Assembly (NCBI RefSeq): GCF_037975245.1
Contig: NC_092565.1
Span: 17,773,999-17,837,998, forward strand
DNA from: Apostichopus japonicus
Taxonomy: Eukaryota > Echinodermata > Holothuroidea > Aspidochirotida > Stichopodidae
DNA length: 64,000 bases
Reading direction: 5' to 3'
A model generated the notes under the pieces. The model had not been told where the DNA came from and did no database searches. It was given only the letters and a program-made list of their open reading frames with translations. Both the position numbers and the translations under genes were made by a program. Shown piece by piece: positions 35,901 through 48,200 of the stretch (position 1 is the stretch's first letter; every line of letters starts with the position of its first letter).

Positions 35901-38900
35901 CTTTGCACATGTACAGTAGTTTCTTTTTGTTGTTTACACATGGTTTCCTGAAAGTTTTTTCTCGCTTCTTCTTCACTGTGAAATAGAAAATCCATCGGTG
36001 AAGAAGGACTTCCATCAGAGAAACGGCTGAAGCCATCAGGAGAGATATTACTTGACTCAAGTGTGCAATGCATGCCTAGCTTGAAAGAGACCAAGAAAAT
36101 GAACAAAGATGTGAGAGTACAGAATACATCCTCTCCCAAGAGAAACAGGCGCAGCAGAGGGTAAGGAGTGCTTTTGTTTTAACCTCTAGGTTAATATAGA
36201 GATAGGGAATGGTGATATATCGAAAGGTTCTCTTAACATTTCTATGCATTTTGCATTCCTTAAGTTGTATATTTCTACTGGTGTCCGGTCAGTTGCAAAA
36301 ATATTCCACTTACTCCAGCTGGAAGTGCCGTGTGTATTTGGAGCTCACTTTTAGTCTGTGGATGTTTTGAAAGAAAGAGCAATTTTCTTGTCGTCCAACT
36401 GGCATTAGATGAATCATAGCATCTGAAGAAAATATTGAAAAATTTGAAAAATATTAGGAAGAGAACAGTACAGACTTTAACTTAAAGCTTTAGTCAGTGA
36501 CCTTATCCATAGTGGACAGCCCCAGACATGGGCACAAAATAATAGAGACTAAAAAAGAAATAAATAGAAAAGATGTAAAGAAAGACGATAGCACACCCAT
36601 ACATTTCAGCTAGTGTTACAGTCATCATACCGCTGTGCTTGATAGACAAACTTTTTACTAAAGGTACAGCCAACATATTACCAATAATCTTTTAGATATG
36701 GCAAGATATTAATACTAAGTTACAACATTGTGATGGAAAATGAAGGCAGATTTGTCTTCGTGATAAAAGTTAAAAGTATGCCACTAGCATGTAAACACTC
36801 TTGTGAAAGAAAATTTTGCTTGTGGTTTATGTGGACTTTCTGTGGGACTAAACTGTCATAACCTTTTTTTGGTATTTGAATGCCTTTGAGTTATGATTAA
36901 TCTTTATTTACCTTTATTAATTAACCTTTGGTATGATAATTGTTTCAATCAAGTCAACATTTAAGACTTGAATTACCTTCATGTTTTGATGTAATTTTGA
37001 TGACTTTGCGATATATGTTTACCTTCCAAGCCGGGGCAAAAGACCAGATCAACAGCTTTATGTCCCGAGGAGCAGAAGAGGACAGGACAGCCCGTTGAAT
37101 GAACCAGATGATGAACAACTCTCGGGAAAGACAGAGAGATGTTCTGCAGAGCCATTGAAAGAAGACGTACGGGTAACTGATGTGACAGGAGTGATCGCAT
37201 CTTCTGATGAGAGACAGCCAGGTACTACCCCCACTCTGTCAACCGAAATAGACACCTCCGCTGGCCCAGAGGCTTCAACAATTTTGCAAGCATCAGATAT
37301 TAGTGATTCTATACAATCATCTGTAAATAGCAGCCTTATTGTACAAACCACAAATAGGGACAATCCCAGTAGTCATTCCACAGCAGAAGAGAACAAGCAT
37401 TCCGTACAAAGCTGTGCTGAAAGTAGAACACCAAGTAATAATATGGGTACCCAAGGGACCCAAGATCCTCTACTCGAGACGGTGATTGGGTCCTCCTTCG
37501 ACTCATCCAAAGCCAACTCTGATTCGACGAGGGAAGACTCTAATTCCACTTCATTACATTCTGAAAATTTAGAAAGCGAACCTCAGGGGCAAGATCTGTC
37601 AAGTAGAGGTACCTTGGATGAAGATGTGCCTATGGGAGAAGATGGGGATTCACCTGGGAGGATGGAAACTGTCGATGGAGGAGATACGGAGGTAGGAGAA
37701 GCTGTAGGCAGCAGCAGTAGTTGTAGTAGTATCAGTAATCGCAGCACAAATGTCTCCTCGTCTGAGCAGGTCACATCATCAAGTGATGCAATATCATCCG
37801 TGGCTTTGGATGATGCAGAACTTGACGAGAGCAAAATAAAACAGGATGGAGGTGAGGTTTTAAACCAGGAGGAAGAGTGTGTTCCAGAAGCAGACTCTGT
37901 CACCGATCCTCATCTGGAAGATACAAACAACAGAGCAGCTGGAGAAGATGATCGCAATGATGCAGAGAAAGACGGTGGCGATGTCGGAGAAGAAACTGCC
38001 TCTGCTAGCATCAGCCAGGGTAACGAGGGGGAAGAGGAGGATGAAGATCAAGAAGATGATTCTTGGGATAAAATGTTTGATGACAGTGGGGAGTCTCTCA
38101 TGCCCGATGAAGTTAAAGAAGTAAGTTTTAATCTAAAAGATTAATGGAATAATGCTGAGAGAGATTGTTTTAGTCAGGGGTGGATCTAGGATTTTAGGAA
38201 GGAGGGGGTGCTGCTTTGAGGTCCTTGCAGCAGACTCCCATGTAGGGAGATGGGTGCGGAGGGGGGGGGGAGGGTCTGGGAGACTTTTCCTAGAATAAAT
38301 GGAAATTCAAAGGTCAAATGGTGCATTATGAGGCATATTGGTTATAAATGAGGTTTATAAGTTGGTCTAACTGCAAAATTGTGCTAGGTAGCTTTGATTT
38401 TTTGTGTAAGGTGGAAGGAGGGGGGGGGGTGCATAATCCTCAACCCCAGGATCTACACCTGGTAGTTTTAAAAAAGCTAACGTTAATTCTCACCAATGTC
38501 TCCACAAAAGTGGCTCTTTCAAATATTTTGGAGAAGGCACTGAAGTAAAACAACAATTGGATTACACTTTACCTTCGGGAAGTATGTGTAGCGACATTTT
38601 CTTCCTTAATTGGTTTGTTTATCTGTCGTTACCAGTAGTAAGTATATATTTTCCACTAGGCAAGCATACTGAATGTGCTAAATAAAATGGCACTTTGTTT
38701 CACTTTTGATTTTACATTTAGATGAATATGAGACACTTTGAAAAATGCTTTCTTCAAAACTGTCAGGCTATTATTTCTTCCTTTGAGGAACCATTTACTG
38801 ATGTGACAACCACTCGTTACTGACGGAATTTGACTGGAACTCTGTACTGTAGATTCGGCCTCACAAACTTTTATGTAAATTATCACTACCCATTTATGTT

Positions 38901-41900
38901 CTGAAATAGAAACACAGGAGCAAGCATATATCTATTTTTATGTTCAGTAGTTCTGAGATTGTTCAATTGTTTCAGTGGTTTTGATTAAAAGGTTTTACTT
39001 AGATACACTACTCATGACTAGTAATAATCATGTTCATAGTGACACGTATTGCATTTTCCTGGAGAGAACCAAACAGTGATTGTCAGATATTTTTCGTCAT
39101 CTCCAAACATACCTGAGTTCACTTTCCACGTAGCACGGTCGTGGAATTCGGTTACAGAGGGATTTGTTTGATGTCATATCATAACATAATTATGTAGCTG
39201 AGTGACATTGTGTTTACATTGTGTCCTAAGGTATGGTCCCAGATATTTGCAACATGAAACCACTTCCCCCTCTGCCTCTGTCAACAAGTTTTAGTAAACC
39301 TTGGATGAAATTTGATCTTTAAGGAATGTGGTGTTTAGTCAAAGAATGTTGAAGCACATTGTTAGCTCAGATATTGATATTGAGAATGGATGATGAGACA
39401 GAATCGAGTACTTGCCAAGCTTCAGGACGGAAATCCTTAAATACTGTGACCCTGTGTGTATAATTAATTAGTTCTAAACTTACAAGGAATTTGTTTTCTT
39501 GATTGATGTTCTATCGGTATGGTCTGAATCTGCCAGCCAAATGCTGGAGATTGTAGTTGATGGTGTGAGCTGGTTATCTTTAAATGTTTTCAACATATTT
39601 ATGTCATCTACTCAAAATTGTAAGACAGTTTGCATGCGTGACTATAATTGGAAAAGAAAGTGACCAGAAATCTAAAGCAACTCAAGAGTGTCCAAAGATA
39701 TATGCTAAACATGTGACACGAGTATAGTTTATTAATTTGCTGCAGAGTTGCAAGACAACTTGAAATTAATAGAGCTTTTGTTACACATAATTAGTTATTT
39801 GTCATTCACGCAGCACTTTGTCTTACCTTGATCAGATTAAACAGAGATTGGTGTCAAGTGTCAACATGGTCAACATCCATTTTGTTAATAATAACTATAC
39901 CTTTGTTGTTGTTGTACATTGTTATTGTTGTTGTATTTTATTGCATTTATTACAAAGCACCTCTTGTGTTTTTATTCCCAGCTTTCTGCAGGGATCAAGA
40001 AGACTAACATTACCATAAAGAAACCCAAGAATGACTACAATAATTACAACCCCAAAGATACCTTTAACTACTCAGGTAAGGATACTGGCTGGCATTGACT
40101 TGCTAAAGCACTGTGCATAGGAAGCAGTGTTGCTGAGAGGGTGGTACAGTAGTACATCCCCCTCCCCCTACCTCCTCACCCTCCCCCAATCCATAATATC
40201 CTGCAATAAGATGACACCATTTTTTTTTTTTGGTGAGCACAAAATACCTATTCCCTACTGTAGCAGGGTGGTGGGTGGGTGGGTTGATGGATGGGCAATC
40301 AACCCCTCTGTTTATAATGAATGTGGTCATCTAGTAAAATAGTCCTGTTTCTGCTACTGTTCATTGGATGCAGTTGGCTGAATATTCCTACAATCAATAA
40401 CAATGTGTCCAGAGAGATCGATAGTTTAGACATTGCATATTGCAGCATGGCTCTCATCTCAGCATTTATGGTACATATTAATTTGATAAGAGAAGGTCTC
40501 AGAGTGTTTCATATTGTAGATACAGCACTTATTCAGAGAATAGTGCATTCCACATTCCAAAGACATGCTTTGTTATAGCGGCTGGTTTGGGTAGGAATGT
40601 TCGGTCATGCAATAACCCGAGAACAAAATCTGTTTAAGGTCTGTTGCAATCGTGGCTCAGTCTTAACCTCTAGAAAGAGTTAGTTGTACTTTATCTGATA
40701 AATGTGTAACAGTGGATCTACTCTTTGTTCACAACAGAACTACTAAGATCTAGCCTAATGTGATTCAATCAAGTATAAATTTATTATACTCAAATTAATT
40801 AGGCCATTTACCAGCTACTGTAATTGCACCTCATTGTGGACAACAAAGAGATGTTCCATGGCATTGTTTCAGATTGATGCATTAATTAGATAGATGAGTG
40901 AAGAACAACTGATTATAGTCGGAAGTGACCTCTAGAGGTTTGTATAATGTTAGTGGTACAATGCAACCACTGCTTGTAAAATATTCTGCAAATTAATTAC
41001 TGTATGACCAATGAACATTATTAATTCATAACTCATGCTTATTCTCCTTTGTACTGGTTTGCAGCATTAGCTGGCATGGCTATAGTAAAGACATTTATTT
41101 ACACAAAACAATGAACCATTATATATTTGGCCACAGGTGCAATAAATCCTGTTCAAAACACCTTTAACGCCATTGAGAACTTTCCAAATTTATTCATACA
41201 TGTGTCTTTGTCTATTACATAGCGTACGATCATATCATCGAACTGTATGACTTTCCCAGCGAATTCAAAACCCAAGATCTCATCACATCTTTCTCAGCAT
41301 TCAAGTAAGCTTTTACGTTTCAATGATTTTACATTTTCAGAACCAGTATCTTCTTATGTTCTTCAAATATACTTTCTGCGTATGGAGATGTTACTTTGGG
41401 TTTTAAGGCTCAAAAAGAGTTTAATTGTTGTTGCCACAGTTGTTTGTAACATGCACCACTGTAAGTGAAACATGAGGTATCTGAAAACATGAATGGGTTT
41501 TTAGTCATATATCAAAATGATACCAGGAACAATATAAGAAGAAGAAAAAAGACTCTATTGGCTTCAAAAATGTTGTCAAGTTGGTTGTATGAACAGTCTG
41601 GTCAGTTCATGTCCCACCCTTTTATATCCCGTTGCTATTAATATTGCCTTTAGGGGGGTGTGGGGTGAAACAAAATCATTCTCTTCTGTTAAAGGCAGAC
41701 ACGGTCTCTTCAAACATGACTTGTTCCTTTAGCTCATCAAAATTGTACCAATAATGACAAATTTAGGTATTAACTTCAAACAAGTGCATATAAGACAATG
41801 AAACTTAACTTTATATTATATTTGAGATTCTGTAGATTGAAGATTAATGTGCCCGATTAATGTGGCAGAGAATAATTGATCTGGTATTGAAGTGGGCAAC

Positions 41901-44900
41901 TGCTATACAAATGGAATCAATAATATTTTGTGCAAGCATAATTCATAAACCTCAAAATTTGCTATATTTTATGCACTGAATTATTCCTCATGTGTGAATA
42001 TTCCCTGGCTTGGCCCATGAATGATGCAATGATACAAGCCAACACAGAAATATGTTGCTTGTAGTATTAGATATATAATTTTCACATAGCATTGTGCTTG
42101 AGCAGTATGTTCCTAGCTAGGTGAGCTGACTGCATGTTACATACCAGGCATCTTAGCAAGAGCTAGTTATGATCTGATTATCTGGGAAACTTGAATCTGA
42201 TTAGAGGATAAATAAAAAGTGAATTAGAAAATTATAAATGAAGTTTATTAAACAAAGAGAGAAGACAAATTACTTGGGCATAAGCAGTAGCCCACAAAAG
42301 TATAACTCACACACAACAAAATACCAAAGGTACTCAATGCGACACTGTTGAAACTTGTCAGAGAGTCGATCTGTTTAACTATGTACTCAGGACCTTGTTT
42401 GCACTTTGCAGTAATTTTCCTGTAAACATAACACAGGTAGTAAAAAACAATTAACAAAAGTAAACGAACCTTGTCTTTCTTTGCAGCTCTAAGGGGGTAG
42501 ATATTACATGGGTGGATGACACCCACGCATTGGCTATATTTGCAACACCTATGGTTGGTAAGTCGTTTTTATATTTGTATCATCAATTTCAGTTAATGTT
42601 GTGGTGTTATGTTTAACATGGAGTGATATTGAGAGTCATTAATGTAGCTAACGACATGGCTATGATTGAAGGCTGGCATCAGAGGTGGCATAAGTGGTGG
42701 TGATATAATAAGAATAAGTAATAATGATAATAATACTGATAATAAATATTAATAATAATGATATGTATACATGTATGTAGGTAAATAAAAACCTAAGAGT
42801 AATAAAAGTAATAACATAGTCAAAACAAAATCAGCCAAAAATAATCAATAAAATTATTGCAATTAAAGCAATACCAGTCAGTAAAGTATCTGTTGTAAAG
42901 ATATACATTCAAGTAATATTGCAAGTCACTCATCCAGAAATGTTCCCAGTTTGCTATTAAACTTAAGATAAAAAGTGTTGTTTCTTTTCAAAAGGATGAT
43001 AACCTTCTTTTTTATTCAATTATGGAGTTGTTCCAATAAGCCTGCATCATTTACAAGTGCATTTTGCATTCAGTTTGTCGCCATCTTGTGCTGTCATTTT
43101 TCTAGCCTACAAAACAACAGCCATGGTTGAAATGCCATGGTAAATTGCCAAAGAGTAGCATAATGACTGAGTGCTGTGATTTTCTTCTAGTTCGCAAGAA
43201 GTCTTTCTATCAAGGTATTTATTTATAAATATATTCTGCATCACTGCTGTTGCTTCATTTTGCAGTTTCTCTGATTTTCTTGTTTCTGTCAGCGACTGGG
43301 GTATGGTACGTTTTAACAGACCTTTTGAAAACTGCACGTTTGGCAGAATAAAATGAACATTTTTCTTTTTGCCCATTTTGCTTGTCAGCTCAAGATGCGC
43401 TGAGTTTGTCTAATCCAATGCTGAGAACGAGGCATCTCTCGTTAGCTACCAAGCAATCCAAACTGAAGGCCAAATCATGCGCTGACTCCTTGCTGCCGCA
43501 CAAACCGAGACCAGAGACTTCCGCCTTGGTGGCCAGAAACCTTGTCAGTGGAGCTCTGGGACTCAAGACCAAAGTATCCAGGGAACAAAGAGATATGGAA
43601 CGAAAAAGAATCAAAGAAGTTAAAGGTAGTTCTCACTTCTTCTGCATCTCAGAGTGACCCCATTAAACCAAATATGGTTCTTCTGTGTGATTGGTCAAGT
43701 TACACTGAACTACTGGGTACACCAGTCACCTCGTCCAAGTGGACCTAAGAGTTGCGTTAAAGCAGCCACACGTATTTAAACTGTAGCGCAAAGACGACAG
43801 AATTATAATTTCTGTTCTGAAAAGGAAACTTCACAATTTGATTCTGAACAACATAGGCTTTTATATAGAGCTGTGGTTTTCAACCTTGGGCTCGCGGGCC
43901 CATTTGGGCCCGCGAAGCCGATTTTGTGGGCTCGCGAGCATTGCCCCAGTAATGATTAAAAATTGTGGCATTTTTGGGGGCTGGTGGCGAAGGCACATGA
44001 TGATGTTTCTTAGGAAGCCTCTTCAATGAAACCTTGTACAACGGGTAAAATTTACTCAACCCTAACCCTATAAGACTAGTATAAGAGAATACCATTGAGG
44101 GTTGCAAGAAATCTTTGAGATAGGCTCTAATTGGGCAGTACCTGTCATCTGATCACGGAGGAACATACATAGCTCTGATTGAGTCCCCGGGTCACTTGTG
44201 TCAAGAATACACATAATAAACGCTGTGAAATTGATTTTATGAAGTTGATTCCTTTGCAGGGTAGGGTATGGGCTCGCGAGGACGGCTCGGAAGACGAATT
44301 GGGCTCGTGATCGAAAAAAGGTTGAAAACCAAGGATATAGAGGGACGGGGAGGAATGTACAATATTATATTTTATGAAAACATTTTTGGTAGGACCTGAT
44401 TTGTGGACAGGGTATTGCTTGGATGCATGAAGACTGTTGAGTAATTCCAGTGACACTACCTGTATGTCAGATGCATGCTGTGACATCACTAGAATTTGTT
44501 TATATTTCAAACAACTGCAAAACTTTACACAGGTAGCAACAATATGCACTGCAAATCTCAAATCTTGACATTACCGGTATTAATTAAAGTCAAAATAAAA
44601 TAAACTGTTAGCAAACTGCTTATCCACTAGAGGGCCTGTGTAATAGAATGTGTAAAAGTAAGTTGTAAAAGTAAGTAAGTAAGTAAGGCCAACTTTCATT
44701 AACACATTAATTAAAGTCTTCCAGTGCAGGATGAAGTTAATTGCAACAAATTGAGAGCCATTATCTTCTGATTTTGTTCTTCTTCATCTTTGCTCTTTTC
44801 TGTTCTATATATCTGTAATTGGTTAATTGTCTGTCTCTTTGGTCTTGTGAGAATTTGTCTTTTATAAAGATTTTGATGCAAAAATAGTCAGTGTTCACAG

Positions 44901-45250
44901 GAGGGAAGTTGTATATAAATGTTGCTGGTTGCATGAAGTTTGTCATCAATAGGTCACTTTTAAAATGACAATTAGGGACTTCTTATATGGAAAAATATGG
45001 AAAAAGGGTACTTCTTTTCATTAAAACCAAAGGGGGGGGGCGGGCAGGGGGAGACTTCTTATTTATGAAAAGGAGCCCTCCAGCTCGGTGACCCTTTCTC
45101 TCTCTTCCTTTCTAATAGTTGTATCTTTAATTTTTTTTATCTAAATTTCCACTTTTTTTGATTTGTAATAATAACTCTCCTGTTTTATCAACAGAAAAAA
45201 GAAGAGAAGACAGAAGACAGACAGAAGATATTTGGGATGGGAAAATATGA
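32675..45250 (+). CDS. R3HCC1L: R3H and coiled-coil/RRM-like protein, R3HCC1/R3HCC1L family
   Basis: Nine exons (32675-32925, 35427-35564, 36080-36160, 37031-38120, 39982-40075, 41223-41304, 42487-42557, 43389-43625, 45195-45250) total 2100 nt, 699 residues plus stop, with all phases consistent. Residues 85-129 form an R3H domain (VLIFPPVVSHYRFLIHK, RRRTVVC), a single-stranded nucleic-acid binding fold. Residues 161-174 (RPDQQLYVPRSRRG) match the exon-junction-complex-binding type motif known in this family. Residues 175-499 are acidic and disordered. DSWDKMF (500-506) precedes the C-terminal RRM-like domain (HIIELYDFP, WVDDTHALAIF) and a KAK/RPETSA helix region, ending REDRRQTEDIWDGK. The vertebrate R3HCC1 and R3HCC1L proteins split these features; this gene has both sets. 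The cellular role is poorly known; mRNP association is inferred from the motifs. Confidence 0.93.
34423..34845. mobile_element. hAT-like MITE with perfect 16-bp inverted repeats
   Basis: The element runs 34431-34837 (407 bp). The ends CAGGGTTGTCCAACCT and AGGTTGGACAACCCTG are perfect inverted repeats, and the flanks are perfect 8-bp duplications ATCTAAAT. GGGCCGG/GGGCCGC motifs recur near both ends. Intact ends suggest a fairly recent insertion in R3HCC1L intron 1. Confidence 0.92.
35427..35564 (+). CDS. R3HCC1L: R3HCC1L exon 2, R3H domain
   Basis: 138 nt after acceptor TTCCTGTAG, donor GTAATA. It encodes VLIFPPVVSHYRFLIHK through RRRTVVC. The signature Arg-x-x-x-His spacing of R3H is present as R-F-L-I-H. 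Confidence 0.93.
36080..36160 (+). CDS. R3HCC1L: R3HCC1L exon 3, basic linker
   Basis: 81 nt, donor GTAAGG. It encodes a basic linker ending SSPKRNRRRSRG that leads directly into the EJC-type motif of exon 4. The frame fits both neighbours. The acceptor at 36078-36079 is weakly pyrimidine-rich; an alternative AG at 36060 would add residues in frame with the same phase. Confidence 0.7.
37031..38120 (+). CDS. R3HCC1L: R3HCC1L exon 4, EJC-type motif and acidic region
   Basis: The largest exon, 1090 nt, acceptor TTCCAAG and donor GTAAGT. It encodes RPDQQLYVPRSRRG at its start, then about 330 residues rich in S, E, D, T and G, and ends with the conserved DSWDKMFDDSGESL. The disordered part shows low-complexity S/E/D runs typical of the family. 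Confidence 0.93.
38175..38461. mobile_element. Probable hAT-like MITE, target duplication lost
   Basis: Begins CAGGGGTGGATCTAGG and ends CAGGATCTACACCTG, similar inverted ends, with two 10-base G runs inside (38261 and 38420). The 8-bp flanks do not match, so this may be an old insertion or two partial ones. It sits just after the exon 4 donor. Confidence 0.6.
39982..40075 (+). CDS. R3HCC1L: R3HCC1L exon 5
   Basis: 94 nt after TTTATTCCCAG, donor GTAAGG, phase 0 to 1. It encodes LSAGIKKTNITIKKP and NDYNNYNPKDTFNYS, the linker before the RRM-like domain. Confidence 0.9.
41223..41304 (+). CDS. R3HCC1L: R3HCC1L exon 6, start of RRM-like domain
   Basis: 82 nt after acceptor ATTACATAG, donor GTAAGC. 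It encodes YDHIIELYDFPSEFKTQDL, the first strand and helix of the RRM-like domain (vertebrate counterpart begins HV(V/I)EIYDF). Confidence 0.93.
42487..42557 (+). CDS. R3HCC1L: R3HCC1L exon 7, RRM-like core
   Basis: 71 nt after TTCTTTGCAG, donor GTAAGT. It encodes SKGVDITWVDDTHALAIF, containing the most conserved string of the family, WVDDTHAL. Confidence 0.95.
43389..43625 (+). CDS. R3HCC1L: R3HCC1L exon 8
   Basis: 237 nt after acceptor TTGTCAG, donor GTAGTT. It encodes AQDALSLSN, the R-x-L-S-x-A-T-K motif, RPETSALVARNLVSGALG and a basic helix. Confidence 0.94.
43863..44342. mobile_element. hAT-like element in the last R3HCC1L intron
   Basis: The element runs 43871-44334 (464 bp), from CTGTGGTTTTCAACCTT to AAGGTTGAAAACCAAGG-like sequence with some extra bases, flanked by perfect 8-bp duplications ATATAGAG. 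GGGCTCGCG motifs recur near both ends. No transposase is encoded. Confidence 0.88.
45195..45250 (+). CDS. R3HCC1L: R3HCC1L exon 9 and stop
   Basis: 56 nt after TTATCAACAG. It encodes KRREDRRQTEDIWDGKI and TGA at 45248-45250. REDIW(E/D)G is the conserved C-terminus of the family, so the protein end is secure. Confidence 0.93.
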
Positions 45251-48200
45251 ATTTTAAAATCTAGATTTATTTGTTAATATTTCATAAAAATGCAAAGTTA
45301 TATTTTCTAGAATGATAGACAATTTTTTAGTCATAGGCTCGTTACCCTTTGTGTGAGAGTGACTAAGATAGAGTGTTACAAATATCTTTGAAAATGAAAG
45401 ATTGAAGAACCAAAAAAAAAAAGTTTGAGGAAAGACAGAGAGGTTTGTTTGTCTTTTGATGATTGTAGAACTGTTCCATTTGCTTTACTTAAATTGGAAA
45501 AGAATTGAAGAGTAACTGAACTCAAGTTAGTCTGATGAAATCTAGATTTTATAGTTTGTTAAACCCAAACAATCCTATATTAGTTTTCAAATGTTGCAAA
45601 ATATCCAAGCTCAGGTACACAGTATTTTAATGAATGGCCACAAATTGAGACTTTTGAACTCTTTCAGAAAAAGTATTGTTTTACCATGTAGAATATGAAA
45701 TAGATATTGTATTAAAGTGTGGATTTGTTAAAGAATCGTTAGATTTATTGGTTTCAACTTTGAGTCCGTAATGTTTGATGTGGTGGTTGTGTTAGAGAGA
45801 AATTGATGATATGATGGGAGTTGCCAATATTTTGCATTCATTTTGATAGTCTCAGAGATGCAATATACATTGTATAATATATAATTTGTTAGATTCTATC
45901 ATTGTAACATCAAGGCAGACCAACTCTCCTTCAACAACTGTTCATTGTCATCTGTTTTAATAATTTGAACTTATTCTTTCTTCAGGAGCAAAGTTGAAAA
46001 CACTGGTTTTAGTATCAGCTATTCAAAACCCTGCAAATGTTTCTGGCAGGTTTATATGTTTTGAGCCTATTGGAGTTTTTCAACACTTGCACATGGGTTT
46101 TCTTGTTATTATAATGTTTTTTTCTATTTTCATTTTTCACGGATAAAAGCCACAAACAGTTTCATCTTTTTTCGTCATGCATTTCACAGTATAGTGTATT
46201 GTGTTATTGTTACTTAGATATTCTGTTCTACATTTTCTGTTTGTGACAATGGCCTAACCTTGCTTACATTTAATTTCTATGTTAGGGTAGTACCATATTC
46301 GGTGCTGTAGTAAATCTAATACTAACCGGGTGTTCATAAATAATGTTGAGAAGTAACATACATACAAAACAATGAGGGTAGATTGTGTTAAAAATTATGA
46401 AGAAGATGACGTTTCCACCAATTTACATTTCTTGGAAAATATTACACCTGACAACATAGTTCATTAAGATGCCTTTAAGAAAGACAAAATAATTAACTTT
46501 GTTTTGAAATACACAGCTGACGGTAGTAACAGTGATCCTCCCATATAGCTTTACTTTATCTAGATTTGTGTGATATGTTCGAACTTGAATTTGTGATGAT
46601 CTCAGAATGTTGCACCACAGGGTACTAAACGTGAAGATTCTATATTGTAATCAAAATTATATTTCATATATTCCAACAAATTGAAAATGTGTTAATATAT
46701 TTATTCCCCTCAAAAGATCTGCAAAGTTGTGAAAATCCAACAGTTTGTCAAATGCACATCTTTAATCTACTGTTATAAGGTTGTTTACATGATCAACATT
46801 CATGTTTTCCTTGTGATGTTTGTGGTACCCCCTCCGATGTTAAAACGTCAAAGTGACGTCATAGTGGGTTCAACGAAAGCAGTCAAACCAAATTTCTCAG
46901 ATAAGCTATCAATTGATAGCGCAATTTAAGAATCCAGGAATATCTCTTCATTTATTTGTTTCTTTCTCACCTGAATGAATATGTGGTCTTCTCAATGATC
47001 TGCCCACAAATGTATTTCTCTTTTCATTATTTTTAACTTTTGAGGTCCATTCTGAAAATAAATTTCCTTTAGTGACAAATGGAACCTATCTTTCTCTATC
47101 TCAGTGTTGTCTTCAGAGTGAATATCACTTATACCAGTGTAATTGTCGAGTGGATAAGGTTGGTGGATTTATTATTTCCACTTCACGTCTTGCATTAGAA
47201 GCAATGACACTTGAACCTAGAGGTACCTTAGTTCGAGATCTGATCGTATAAAGTAAGTTGATTTTCATCTAGGAGAAACCACGGTTTTCCCATGTGATAT
47301 GGTTCTTTCAAACAGTAAAATATTCTAAAATTGGCTCAACCTGTAAATTGGATATCCACCCGACGTGAATTGTGACGTTATAAGTCATTGAACTTCCCTT
47401 ACAAACATATGTGGCTGATTAGCGCCGTAAAATATCAATATTGTATTATATAGTTATATAACTGAATCCATATCATCAATAATCATTAGAACTGTATATT
47501 AGACGGGAAAAAATGAGTTAAGACACAGTTTATCGATGTAAAGTCGAACATTAAATTGCACACCAGGCTTTTAGGATATCATTGGCTTCATATCCATAGG
47601 ACAAGCATAGGATTTGGAACGTACAACCTTGACACCGTCGGCAAATATTCTTTCTGTTTTGCTCTTATCAATCTTCAAGCCTCTCTGTGGACTCTGATTA
47701 ACTCATGCGGACGCAATTTTGAATTATTTTCTTTAAAACAAAAAGAATAAGCGAAGCTAAGGCCCAAACTCCTCATTTGACATGTTAACGTACATGTGTG
47801 AGGATTGAATTGTTGGTTGGAATATTTTATTAATCGTTTTCCGTTCGGAATCTCAAAAAATGGTCGATCACGTTTCTGAGTGTCGCTTTTGAGTACTGGT
47901 GAAAGCTAAACTCAAAGTCTCTAAAACATTAAGAGATCTCCGTCCCTAAAGATTGCAAGTAAATAAACAAAAATAATACCAGGCCACCCCACACCTGAAA
48001 TCATTTCAAAATCTCAAGCCTGTCTTGTTGTTTGCAGCTTTCTCCTAAAATCACTTTTGCATCTCGGATGCTCCGCTATGACCGCGTTAAGATGCTGTTC
48101 CTTTAATCGTTTGCGATGGGGTAACGGAAGTCTGACTTTAGTTAATTGAAGTGAATTTTTTGATGGAGGGGGGGGGGGCGGTTGTCCACCACGAAAAGAT

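Larger units (their letters stand above)
32926..45194 (+). other. R3HCC1L introns
   Basis: Eight introns. Intron 1 (32926-35426) and intron 8 (43626-45194) each carry a hAT-like element, and intron 4 (38121-39981) a related element. Intron 7 (42558-43388) has an AAT-rich microsatellite at about 42710-42770. Introns 2, 3, 5 and 6 hold nothing recognisable. Intron 8 also has a short (GTAA)n run at about 44669-44690. Confidence 0.8.
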
